IMG/VR virus record: IMGVR_UViG_3300010354_000113
Location: 1-55,931 of that record
DNA from: a virus
Length of the DNA stretch: 55,931 nucleotides
Strand: one strand, 5' to 3'
Below, piece after piece: positions 26,201-30,062 of the stretch. A model generated the notes under the pieces. The model did not search any database. It was not told the DNA's origin and saw only the letters and a list, made by a program, of their open reading frames with translations. Every line of letters starts with the position of its first letter. The stretch's first letter is position 1. Both the position numbers and the translations under genes were made by a program.

Positions 26201-28420
26201 GTTGTCCAAGGTGCAACTAGCAACACTGGTTACATCTTGCAAACTGCAACAACAAATAATGACGGAGAAACATTTGTAAATCTTATTACAGAGACTGGCA
26301 CTATTTCAATTGGTGATGATATTGAAGGCGTTGATTCTGGCACTATTGCTACCGTTACGGGAATTTCTGATAGACTGCTTCTTAATATCAAGTCTGGTAG
26401 TTTTGATAGCAACCAGTGGTTGTTTGAAACTGATACCTCAACTGAGGCATACATTACAGAATACACGAATAAGAGTGGCACTCTGACTGGCAATAGTGGT
26501 GGTCGTATTACGATTGATGTTGAAACTATCGAGAATTCTTGGAATGCTGGAGATGTAATTTACGGTAGTTTGACCGATTATATCCTTGAAGTTAGAGGAA
26601 TCAGCGGCACTCAAATTCAACTTAATCAGTATATTCATGGCACAAATGTGTATCAACTAGAATTGGGTGCTGCAATCATTGATACTGGTATTGCTGATAC
26701 ATTTAGAGTTGGTGATGAGGTATACCTCTTACAAGGCACCACAGTTAAGAATCCTGGTTTCGTGGCAACTGTTACTCAATACATCAATGACACAGACCAA
26801 GGAATTCATAGATTGTTTATTGCAAACCTAGTACCTGTGGGCGCTGGTGCTGATATTAATGAGGTTATCACTAGCACAAATAACATTGGTAAGATTGATA
26901 TTGGATCTAACTTCCCAACAATCTATGCAAATGTCCTCTCATACACCGATACCGAATACTCATCTTATGGTAAAGTAGTTGCTATCGAGCAAAGTGGTAT
27001 TACTGCTAAGATTTGGGTCCAAGATGCAGTTGGCGAATTTGTCAACAACATGAGCGTCAAATCAGACTTCGGTTGGGGTGCTGCAGTTTCTAAGGCAACT
27101 GTCCTTGAAGGTAGAGTCGATAGATACTTCCGTGGTTTTGATGGTGTCCAAACAACATTTGATATCACCATCAATAATGGTGAAGCATACTACCCAGACC
27201 CAGCAGGACACCTGCTTGTGTTTGTGAATGCCGTGCTGCAACCTCCTGGTGCTGGGAATTCATATATTGCATTCTCAGATAAGATTCAGTTTACTGAGCC
27301 ACCTGAGATTGGATCTGAATTCATTGGTTACTATGTTGGTAAACTCCGTCAACTGGATGATATTAGTTTTGAGTTTGACTCACTGCGCTCATCCTTCAAC
27401 CTCAAGCGTGATGGTCTCTTCTACTCACTGACATTGACTGAGGGCGTATCGTCCAATACAATTCTGCCAGAAAACAATATTATCGTTTCTTTGAATGGCA
27501 TCGTTCAGGAGCCAGGTGTTGCTTATGAGTTGGTTGGTTCTAGAATCATCTTCTCAGAAGTCCCACGCGCAGGTAGCACTTTTGTTGGATTCTCCTACAT
27601 TGGTAGTGACGCTGACGTGGTTGCAGCAACAGTTGTGCCACCTATTGAAGCTGGCGACCAACTCTTTATTGATGGTGAAGAATTTAACCGCGAAGTTGCT
27701 GTTATTGAATCTTCCAACTCTCTGGTAACATTTGAGTATACTGGATCGATTAAAGGTAGAAATGCAGATGCTCTTGCTGAGGTCACATCTGGTCAATTGA
27801 CAGGCGCCATTCTTACAAACCCTGGCGATGGATATACATCACGTCCAAACGTAGACGTTATCTCATCTACTGGTTTTGATGGAAGAATCAAGGCACTGAT
27901 GGGTATTACTAGAATTGATGTGAGAAATGCTGGAGTTGGTTACAAGAAACCAGTTGTTGCAATCGATAATGAAGTCCCAGATAATTTTGTGACACCAGTT
28001 GGAACACCAATTAACGGCGGTATTGACATTTACAATGCAGAAGAAAATGAGGGTGGTGGAGGAGTTGTTATTACTCCAGGAACAATCACTATTGTTTCAG
28101 ACCCAGTTAATGTGACAGTTAACCAAGGTCAGACTGCAGTATTCACTGTAACTGCAAGAGTATCTAACAATCAAACTTTGAATTATCAGTGGCAGAAGAA
28201 GGAGTATGGCACTACGGTTTGGACCAACATTATTGGCGCAAACCAAAGAACATTCAGCACGGGCGCTGCAACACAAAATGATGATGGTGATGAATTTAGA
28301 GTTGCAATTACTGCTGCTGGTGCTACACCAGTTTATTCACTGTCGGCAATTATTACTGTCCAGACAGGTGCTACGGTAATCGCAAACTTCAGTCCAACAC
28401 AAATCTTTGACGACATCTAA
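8255..28420 (+). CDS. Giant modular baseplate or tail protein (6721 residues)
   Basis: A single uninterrupted frame of 6721 codons between gp6 and gp8, the T4 gene 7 slot (T4 gp7 is 1032 residues), so I infer it replaces or extends gp7; direct homology to gp7 is not visible. Approximate residues: 1-285 N-terminal region; 288-618, 1128-1348, 3095-3330 and 6508-6568 GxGY Gly-rich repeats; 1395-1565 YHYH-type domain with the motif degenerate (YAHL, 1399-1402); 1845-2237 propeller-like repeats; 2240-2445, 4453-4632 and 5296-5490 LamG-like domains; 2653-2788 two CBM5/12-like modules; 3982-5768 helical Cys-Arg-Asp modules; 3662-3718, 6288-6362 and 6382-6448 'LNGiiQ.PG..Y' modules; 6607-6706 Ig-like domain. 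The many putative sugar-binding folds suggest a host-contacting fibre anchored in the baseplate. The TAA lies within CTAAATA. Confidence 0.88.
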   Translation: MQKNIAVSDRVEFQLPEFIREEDRQFVNFLFEYYKSQEKTGRPYDILNNLLNYLDLDNYDSDSLSKDTQLLTDIGVYDTKIEIESIDGFQPSDGSIMIDNEVIYYESVTRGPDAIITPGVSFSQFNKKKQLLENPFPLFDGVRNKFPLAFLGTPVAPPSPEHLIVITYNEMKIPGVDYFLEGDEIRFAIPPRARTGADDSEFTQIIYLIGYADQEIITTDSIPWQEWQGTKSYPLRLNTAQYTPTSEIGLVINKNGRLQVPYEDYTVYNQEVVFRYPIGSADNIHIRSVEYIAPAYGSGATAVVAVSPNGQVNKVIAKDGGSNYRLDFAPKIAIQSKESGKGATARSLVGGIKNINLIDGGQGYTSYNPPIPTILAPSNPNGTPARLSLTVNDTTGQVDTITIDNSGSGYDFIPAITFVNPGGARISNPTIDSEGRINNASIQVLSRGGNYTNPPEVYIDPAPEGGINAQAISRVDQDGQVYEISIVNRGRGYTTPPRARIIDPIGAQVLDVTVASGSVTNIEMLTGGRGYTDAPSVYIVDDRKDAYGEPIGGTGATAVATIFNGEITDINITNFGEGYSAEFPPKIFIAEPKSARASVAVGFGEVTGFDIFQNGEGYSPSAFLNCSRGVSGPVAYDQLHNEIYAGEKSLRQSNHLAGTTVINLDSLFIREVFDKFRRQYLPTIEIDYSAVNPVQIVKSIKDFYISKGTKLATQYLFKIMFGEEIDVYYPKDEIISPSAANWVVDTILRAELISGNPDNLIDSELIQYADNVDLNVKGASALIENVISIIQGTDTIYELAISEETLNGSFVIPYKTTLVEPLDTDSQIITVDSTIGWPERNGTILINDEEEVQYKEKSLNQFIECTRSKNGVVEDWDPGTKIFSDIFVYTNKGTDIECKLRVLGIAEAGTTILDNTGSYYLPGDKLKVANLGSTAEGEERLSSWLYNVKKLIKIDTIEPGGVNNQTATVYCENPHGLLVSDQVTIYGANPVVYNGTFIVTSRIDDFTFSYQLNVPTNIIPQGNILLSVDLNRGKSDVPSINKVISEFTTNIQNTFFNSDYVYIAASGLPNYKIGPFTGSALIPGNQRKLFRLPRKVQTISERKDIVPGTPIGAWINGVSIWSYKSREFVRFGPITSIDVIDGGIKYDAGNKPSLEISGGGGTGASAEVVINGQLVSFEVTNEGSGYIEQPLVSIVGGGGSGATAQAIVTGGRVTRILVEQPGTGYISQPSVSITGGGGTGATATANVRGPVESVFLTSAGNGYTEIPTIKLNSGEGALAQPIVINGRIVSIAIINSGAGYTTPPTVVINGDGFGAIAKANIGTVGEDKGRVLSVEITNRGIGYTQGNTTIRLESIGENAVFQANVFEWNKNLQADLSTKFDSARGYVFTGYNNQFGGEYAHLSDPKELRYVVGDNVFRNPVTQQFQELTSNYKHSPILGWAFDGNPIYGPYGYDDPTDQNSGIRRLRTSFKLKTNIVFDENTNPNPSRIDGPSLTEYPAGSFIDDYFYDFQSGDLDNYNGRFCKTPEFPDGVYAYFITIDASDAGKAEFPYIIGPKYNSLPDSWNFTQGATQENIPADIVRFRDPYVDVDIDVDRQPNQESNVLTTEIEGYPIIFEIQDSNNDGLIDANEQQEFLELSEEPTLQIFDYFPQVSSESRVDIEVESTTQFEDAKIDGFVIENPGVSYQVGDTVFFDNEGTGGFGASALIESVKGQKILGYTKEIIADKPYGVITTEIEHELRQDDEILVNSTPILDNTNKTFKVKVVAGIERINIIQSGVGYNRDIPPTFELITSAGQDGQLELILENTGQINKVKIVNSGNAYDPENPPEIRVSHPQQFKKTRYWLTEYYEATSTVRIIHSVTTSDRYTYICGSITESDGDMSGFIAKFDDLGARVWQRNLLPQNSGQKRVEFIKMVIDEEFENDVIYVVGQSYNPTTSQYSPDVFLAQYESGFNNANAPDGILRWQRSIAGISGTTRRDYVTSLALDQEKKIYIGGYTDTNSPDPDDMWVIQCDFDGDIKEKRKIASADGSERLYQIHLISDDNFFFVGVNEDTDDLIFGQFFFDGANIEIDWIRQIAVIGGQVRNPKFTVDDYGACILVWDVYNGTTSKFEKIQINKFQISTANAQWEWAKSITLNTSFLSINHANVSVDVFGNYTIVADVVESQNERYSIIHYLKYDGTIIKETKVVDVSNIGFSAKNHTVDNSGDCIIAANRQQSDQLASFRFNTVGDIEFDFTKQNLATWTYVDQANVVLDTTIYKYGTGSLKYVAGAKPASLTGFDITPNEWSARAWFSMNTTAWSTAHQPTFFEFVPATGNRIRFDIDGDSGSANYQKILIYVNGTLAASSTTATSWSAFASGAWVHVTFQKRQESLGLYKYEVFINGNLQLSYQTTDDIHLDDIVIGGPSVLPTTTNCFIGNIDDLVIDDIAPYENAYTVPTSEIAITTSDSDVVLVKFDRLHTNRGGYTLQDVTRYGELEFSDIETATTWVNINIPAFQAWEEGPGGLQILDMSQVISTFNPTTYTLSTAKYQYASKTSTVPSPRGKRLIIDCDVINKFYLKDASYQKIDNVLEFTLNQSAFLTKYSIIQQFNAQGVTTAFGTIVGVPEGTLANPGIGTKYKVGKIYGTFNSTDRLRTTAGDVNEIIGEYFDTEEAEQPWVAGGTYAIGDRVYANRRIYQSQSAGTAGTISPQHTSGTASDGSLDWALVDDAGKFDIDLTEKPYPRPIYAGLDMPEWDSQKLYAVGQRVWWKLNVYQVAVGGGGVSGTNPPVHTTGSQSDGSVTWEFVETLEQISPYARFMEYDQGNNYSVLIEEIHPGSSYIPGDVVSLRSNNIQLDSSRKQVRIVGFPSVKKIRVTARLEKDIIPTQFDRTDLVYCTSTSPHFYNISDIIYTEGFQGDQFDGSFFVQDVIGSREFTFAIRNAAVSDPVFNAGAISNVNIYAKHPTLRFTKNHQYNFDLSDPSNFGYYLSFSQDNQYKLEYSFNNIVREGTPGIQAAGAAPFVKFLVIGDITNISYYFDPSRTGSNSPVGANSFIDVYATPYQGRFKIAQVVNDFTFKFPLVREPEKNSAEIGVDDQDKEYSFYSTTSTRAVGPINSIKLVSPGGFYKKLPIIKEIASFRQIEKIVINDGGTEYSPGVYYDVQIAGDGEGARCIVTVDFDDEVGSGTITKIQVTDPGKGYTFASLDIDSIPGILGPTLAGSGASATVVIPEEGSGASVFLTGRNIGKIKRLKNNEFGFGYSHDYTLKPEITFPVNLQLFNTSILSEIKITDPGSGYTSAPAVVIEGGGGVGAEAVAVVKNNRLNEIQIKNPGAGYSSEPTVTLKSEFNYVVNLDLNYLQFNFPHGITTGAAIQFRADNIGSIEGDLPKPSSAGLTTLVEGQIYYAIAGEINSLEPDQIRFALTPQSAAAGDYITFLTQGSGRQVLLTEVFGGKAVAVVETSRFLEGETVFQGNTLEQASAIGKVSTNTGWQIGPKILKIVDYNGDWKVGEKVNGVISKASGIIDNLSIARGVLNIGSLTKTPGKFIDDVGKPSEIVQKIQDSFFYQNFSYVIKSDIPITKWKNQILQNNHPAGFLMFGQLQLTGGKDISGRKIATEFTKEVNINNYANINQITSFAAAQPIYTDYNNTEVLFRKKRLTSSEEILTSIVKKLDNVSNLFNGIEKSFPITVEGEQVIVNSNQLLITLNGIIQAPGESYQVVGGNIVFSEPPRPASRVNYRTLGITPIPIYRINLYSGTVGIANYGIFPTLGQQVQGQNTNTFGTVIDSGTNHIDVINITGSGFQLNEEITRGTLFSALVESVTLLNTETIFRFGESITNLEGDTAIIEEVNIDPEGNVVDRVVVSKTSGTAEFETGIFDIRLNEFIYSASSKIAGKVTFISPYIDPATEDPVDELILNPGSTFYGLLFERLVSITNPNVILDDISKSSITATELYDSGNRINANFLSFEDVRSTEVTYTDLTNGTLIDGELVSNKKVTYTNPVTAYHGSAGNRFYDAANMIRDNKQEIIDFAEAQIAVEYPDFYFPGDVNTNPTSRYSDSYRMIQLNKDLIVGMSYDDMITQYPLVSVPDVNKCKRDLGYFVDALSIDIFRGGNVYTRKFTSYYFDDTGALVYVNAQAAETRYAYERALDWMKQAITNQLAGTISAVNSVDSWTGYQDLTITADPSPNDPYGTAGSNTSNTDPQSCSDVQDALTTLWEVVDTALDTGTLDELPDEEIGEYSPNETKCRRDIGYFVDAIANDVSRGGNYNIVTFTKFYFNNAGAPISNGLVGETAQSITAFEKARDLSYRAINNLLYYKDLTLLNDPDSYGGNAPGHTYDADYSTGSNQLITNCADVQSYIATLTDIAVDAITAGNLNNVNALATISDGTFVNSENIRSTKIAYKNKSTGLFAFDDQITGVTSGAIFKAIGANAGLKWIYAGPITGAMQIGEYITNSTLANQGGVTQSVIVKKAELSGTKSLNFPAAGYLVAAESYNFAFGATDDFTIEAWIRPSGISGTQHLFDFRRTATDGLRIIMDGQQLRVYNGTSSLIISGNVFTAADTWYHVSVVRSDNVLQAYVNGVQVGSNYADTNDYGYAPCYIGADFNTTNQFTGYMDNLYVKNGTADHIGAFTPPTQVDYTDTEIVLGLNGEGPFILSTTETYATLTSINVYSATTKVVNYDDLSFVIKDIDLGRKEYRDCADIISLNAAWIAEEAVGRMKAQFPDFIMPGDDPANNSYGGTNYCLRDTKDYIIAALVKDLRDGGNYHTLYTARTYLSTSGKLKHVGNEILQTLYTWDEVSNIMIDIITTTSNDLSGEYTEKLRIPNNFDSPASQAVQDEIRQLTTDMLEVIAPSPNRFRDSGILIWKNRDYIADEVVGYIQDKYIKTLAGNPVDFLDIPGDDNICKRDIKAYIIPAIIADLATGGTYQTQNVIDFYLDSQKNILFVENELNPMLDAFNKTKELCQFAVNNLLLDAGTTASEYGYSAWAQDDYYEPQWTSRNAYRDTTIEVDDEGYPQATRNRNDRYIDATNLIKANKELIAKEAVATMNDLSKFGDFQIPGGSVNCEDDVKDVLDALTHDLLFDCNDKIYEAASMYIEPENNSLRYIESEWEASVTTFKIVRDITTLTMRNAFGRDYIPGTSISGVPVESYEQNPKENIFKYCGDAIDGNIRYIAEQAVYDGQQQYPGLVIPNGAINCVHDVADILKALVFNLKYGGDNWMQYATEFYVNYSGNLQHITSQTTETIWILNRARDLAIKAIKDAPITNNSGFAGSQRFYDASPNPTNQLRNSNNTTGINLTTFNNIVTRSFAPGTINIQNADNSSIGMDNSDDFTARCITVLPSGTPTDSVLFEGGGSGYGTWIGFRDSGTYLRFRAGNGGNAYTGGASYTSDTGLAKLDIPVANLVAAGYMDGNQHELVWEVRIGGNIATGPGRVRLFIDGNLVGTATTPGSLNTGLAAGGGAWSGGNDGGFAATAGAVPAGEPTTAWPYAITGNMDYYRGRLVDSSYTGTEANSVITEINTLMSKVTSGIQNPTNVATRSYTLPTIWPVKYTPEIAKRDLTITYDTISGGSGASGTWYNTCGEVASSIDTLMDILINTIEEAANNNVNYLTTNVTRTFKPVNNTEYQLGTCYDVVSAIDTLFGLMTETLGAGPENTKLIANMILFNENAIATRAFNETRAYYGTTNLTIDFALNVLKSCRYDMITGGNAGSFKLLQDWFDGEGNFIAFPGVTRSHILFCLTKVREYIKSVMYLLDTDPDWTLYTTYNPVERLEWFQEAAEFIVDSSLNSIEYALEASKFPTEAKVTFIASTDAVNLSNTYNMGIDYNTDPALVTLLPLTEVGYERAEYRVRINRPNSFRRGDILQYIPASETSLNGLAGTDYVYVINAEATWFEIGLHYIHDGRFKQFAVDTANTGAQILQVVRRSGIDIKNIVYPVDPSQTPVLGGFNSADVIYGVTSQAHAEIGVVQENKAKIYKSFTRYDLNNVSEVLGVYDNFINGEQVVVQGATSNTGYILQTATTNNDGETFVNLITETGTISIGDDIEGVDSGTIATVTGISDRLLLNIKSGSFDSNQWLFETDTSTEAYITEYTNKSGTLTGNSGGRITIDVETIENSWNAGDVIYGSLTDYILEVRGISGTQIQLNQYIHGTNVYQLELGAAIIDTGIADTFRVGDEVYLLQGTTVKNPGFVATVTQYINDTDQGIHRLFIANLVPVGAGADINEVITSTNNIGKIDIGSNFPTIYANVLSYTDTEYSSYGKVVAIEQSGITAKIWVQDAVGEFVNNMSVKSDFGWGAAVSKATVLEGRVDRYFRGFDGVQTTFDITINNGEAYYPDPAGHLLVFVNAVLQPPGAGNSYIAFSDKIQFTEPPEIGSEFIGYYVGKLRQLDDISFEFDSLRSSFNLKRDGLFYSLTLTEGVSSNTILPENNIIVSLNGIVQEPGVAYELVGSRIIFSEVPRAGSTFVGFSYIGSDADVVAATVVPPIEAGDQLFIDGEEFNREVAVIESSNSLVTFEYTGSIKGRNADALAEVTSGQLTGAILTNPGDGYTSRPNVDVISSTGFDGRIKALMGITRIDVRNAGVGYKKPVVAIDNEVPDNFVTPVGTPINGGIDIYNAEENEGGGGVVITPGTITIVSDPVNVTVNQGQTAVFTVTARVSNNQTLNYQWQKKEYGTTVWTNIIGANQRTFSTGAATQNDDGDEFRVAITAAGATPVYSLSAIITVQTGATVIANFSPTQIFDDI
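9120..10110 (+). repeat. GxGY Gly-rich repeat block 1 (protein level)
   Basis: About seven degenerate units of 45-55 residues (giant protein residues 288-618). The unit reads roughly 'G.V..I.i...G.GYt..P.v.I..p...GA.A.A'. Regular alternation of short strands and Gly/Pro turns suggests a beta-helix or beta-roll shaft. Confidence 0.75.
11640..12300 (+). repeat. GxGY Gly-rich repeat block 2 (protein level)
   Basis: Five units, the most regular in the window (residues 1128-1348): 'GSGYIeqPlVSIvGGGGSGATAqA', 'GTGYISQPSVSItGGGGTGATA' and so on. The GGGG.GA.A core is repeated at DNA level with synonymous drift. Confidence 0.8.
17540..18240 (+). repeat. GxGY Gly-rich repeat block 3 (protein level)
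   Basis: About four units at residues 3095-3330 of the giant protein, including 'DPGSGYTSAPAVVIEGGGGV' and 'NPGAGYSSEPTVTL', the same module as blocks 1 and 2. Confidence 0.7.
20200..25560 (+). repeat. Array of Cys-Arg-Asp / GGN helical modules (protein level)
   Basis: Within the giant protein (residues about 3982-5768), seven copies of a segment of roughly 80 residues: 'N...IA.eAv......yP.f.iPGd...C.RDi...i.Al..Dl..GGNy......fY'. The Cys-x-x-Asp landmarks are near 20464, 20920, 22416, 22900, 23382, 23777 and 25286. Four 'C.dV..aI.TL.d' segments accompany them, near 20797, 21242, 24932 and 25083. Two LamG-like domains interrupt the array. I know no named family for this module. Confidence 0.7.
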
Positions 28421-28423
28421 ATA
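28417..28423 (+). promoter_or_regulatory. Late-promoter-like CTAAATA
   Basis: CTAAATA includes the stop codon of the giant gene (TAA 28418-28420) and lies 11 bases before the ATG at 28435. That is close for a promoter, leaving almost no leader, so it may be fortuitous or serve a leaderless transcript. Confidence 0.4.
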
Positions 28424-28434
28424 GAAGTAAAAAC

Positions 28435-30036
28435 ATGACTGCAACTGCCAGTTACAACGACGCCACCTATGTGCTAACTGTTTCAGCAGATGGACTTCCA
28501 TCTCCTGTTTCCTATGGCACATTTCCGAATCAGTTTAATCCAAATTCGGTAACACAGCAAGATTTCGACCACGATTTCTTGTATCGTGGTGGCACGTTTG
28601 GAATTTCCAGGACTTTTGATGATAACACTTGGACCCAAGTTGGATTCATTAGAAGCATTAGTCTATCATTATCTGATAACGCACTGTTTGGTAACAATTC
28701 ATCAATCAGACCTGGCGACAATTTAATGTTTGTATTCAGTGACGGCATTAAGAGAAAGTTTCTCTATACTGGCACTACATTTACATCCGTTGCAAATCAA
28801 TGTTGGTTAGCAACGGATAATAGATTGGATTTGATTATGTCAGTCCAAGAGACATCTACTGGTACATACACATATTATGACCAAAGAAATGGGAGACTAG
28901 AAACTCCCCTAGGTGCTATTGGAATTGCTGCTAATGGCGTAGTGCTATTCAATCCCAGTGCAGGAAATGGAGGAAACCCACCACTAGGATTTAGTTGGAA
29001 TGCTCACTATGACAATTCCCCAGTAAATTTTGGTGGGGATCAATGTGGTGGACACCCAGAGCAAACAGGACAGTATCACTATCACGATGGACACTTCCTT
29101 GACTGTTGGCGAGAAAACGGTGCTATGGGTGGATATAATGATTACTATGGTAGTAGTCAGTATAACGGCGATATCCTTAGGCATCCAGATGGTCACTCCA
29201 AAATTATTGGATTTGCCTTTGATGGATTTCCAGTATACGGTCCATTTGGATATGATGCTGCCTGGGATAATTTAAGTGGCACTAGACCAATAACTTCATC
29301 CTATGAAGTTAGGGATATTGAAGCGCCTGGTAGACCCGAGTATGGGAATACCAATCAGAATCCCCCTGCTGGGTCTTTGATGGAAGACTGGCAGTATGTT
29401 GAGGGACTGGGCGACTTGGATGTGCACAATGGCAGATTCTGCATAACTCCAGAATATCAGAATGGCACATATGCATATTTTCTTACTGTAGATCCAGATG
29501 ATGTTGACCATCCAACATTCCCATACATGATTGGCACATCAACTAGAGAAAGTATTGATGTGCCAATCAATAGTGGAGCAAAACCAGTAGATACTGGCAC
29601 AGGTGGAGGTGGTGGTGGAGAAGCACCTGTCAGACCTACTTTACAGTTTACATTACAACCACAAAATGCAACCGTAAATGCTGGACAATCAGTTACATTC
29701 AGTGCGCAAGCACAACTTCTGCCAGAAAACGGTCCAATTGGTTATCAGTGGTATAGGTCAACTGATGGTGGATTTGCATTTGCGGCAATTACTGGTGCTA
29801 CAGACATCTCATATACAACTACAGCATTGTCGTATATGACTGGGTATCGCTATAGATGTCGTATTATTGGTCCACTTGGAGTTGCTTTAAATGAAAGAGC
29901 AACCAATTCACCTTTAGACTCAAACGTTGCAGTCTTGACTGTTGCTGGTTCTGGCGGTGGTGGAAACCTTGCAAATAGATTTGACTCCACATTATCGAGA
30001 TATGATTCTACCTCTCAGAGGTATGATGGCACCTAA
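28435..30036 (+). CDS. YHYH-domain virion protein with Ig-like C-terminus
   Basis: 533 residues. Residues 1-150 form a beta-rich leader domain. The YHYH domain follows: GQYHYHDGHF has YHYH at 214-217, then 'HPDGHSKIIGFAFDG.PVYGPFGY' around 250-275, 'RFCITPEYQNGTYAYFLTVD' and 'FPYMIGTS'. YHYH proteins occur in marine bacteria and are mostly uncharacterised; the His cluster suggests metal binding. A Gly-rich linker (about 387-396) leads to an Ig-like domain (about 401-503: 'P.natvnaGQsvtfsa.A...........YQWYRS....' ending 'AVLTV'). The tail (NRFDSTLSRYDSTSQRYDGT) is a short RYDST repeat. It shares both domains with the giant protein just upstream, so it may be a paralogous, shorter adhesin on the same structure. 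Confidence 0.85.
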   Translation: MTATASYNDATYVLTVSADGLPSPVSYGTFPNQFNPNSVTQQDFDHDFLYRGGTFGISRTFDDNTWTQVGFIRSISLSLSDNALFGNNSSIRPGDNLMFVFSDGIKRKFLYTGTTFTSVANQCWLATDNRLDLIMSVQETSTGTYTYYDQRNGRLETPLGAIGIAANGVVLFNPSAGNGGNPPLGFSWNAHYDNSPVNFGGDQCGGHPEQTGQYHYHDGHFLDCWRENGAMGGYNDYYGSSQYNGDILRHPDGHSKIIGFAFDGFPVYGPFGYDAAWDNLSGTRPITSSYEVRDIEAPGRPEYGNTNQNPPAGSLMEDWQYVEGLGDLDVHNGRFCITPEYQNGTYAYFLTVDPDDVDHPTFPYMIGTSTRESIDVPINSGAKPVDTGTGGGGGGEAPVRPTLQFTLQPQNATVNAGQSVTFSAQAQLLPENGPIGYQWYRSTDGGFAFAAITGATDISYTTTALSYMTGYRYRCRIIGPLGVALNERATNSPLDSNVAVLTVAGSGGGGNLANRFDSTLSRYDSTSQRYDGT

Positions 30037-30039
30037 ATA
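30033..30039 (+). promoter_or_regulatory. Late-promoter-like CTAAATA
   Basis: CTAAATA includes the preceding stop codon (TAA 30034-30036) and lies 23 bases before the ATG at 30063, the same arrangement as at 921 and 5491. Confidence 0.5.
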
Positions 30040-30062
30040 ACACTGTAAAAGAGTAACTATCA

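Noticed and set aside
8255-28420. Possibility that the giant frame is an assembly artefact of joined genes
   Set aside because: There is no internal stop, no frame change, domain order is plausible, and each end abuts the expected neighbours with a stop inside a CTAAATA element. Only reads could exclude it fully.
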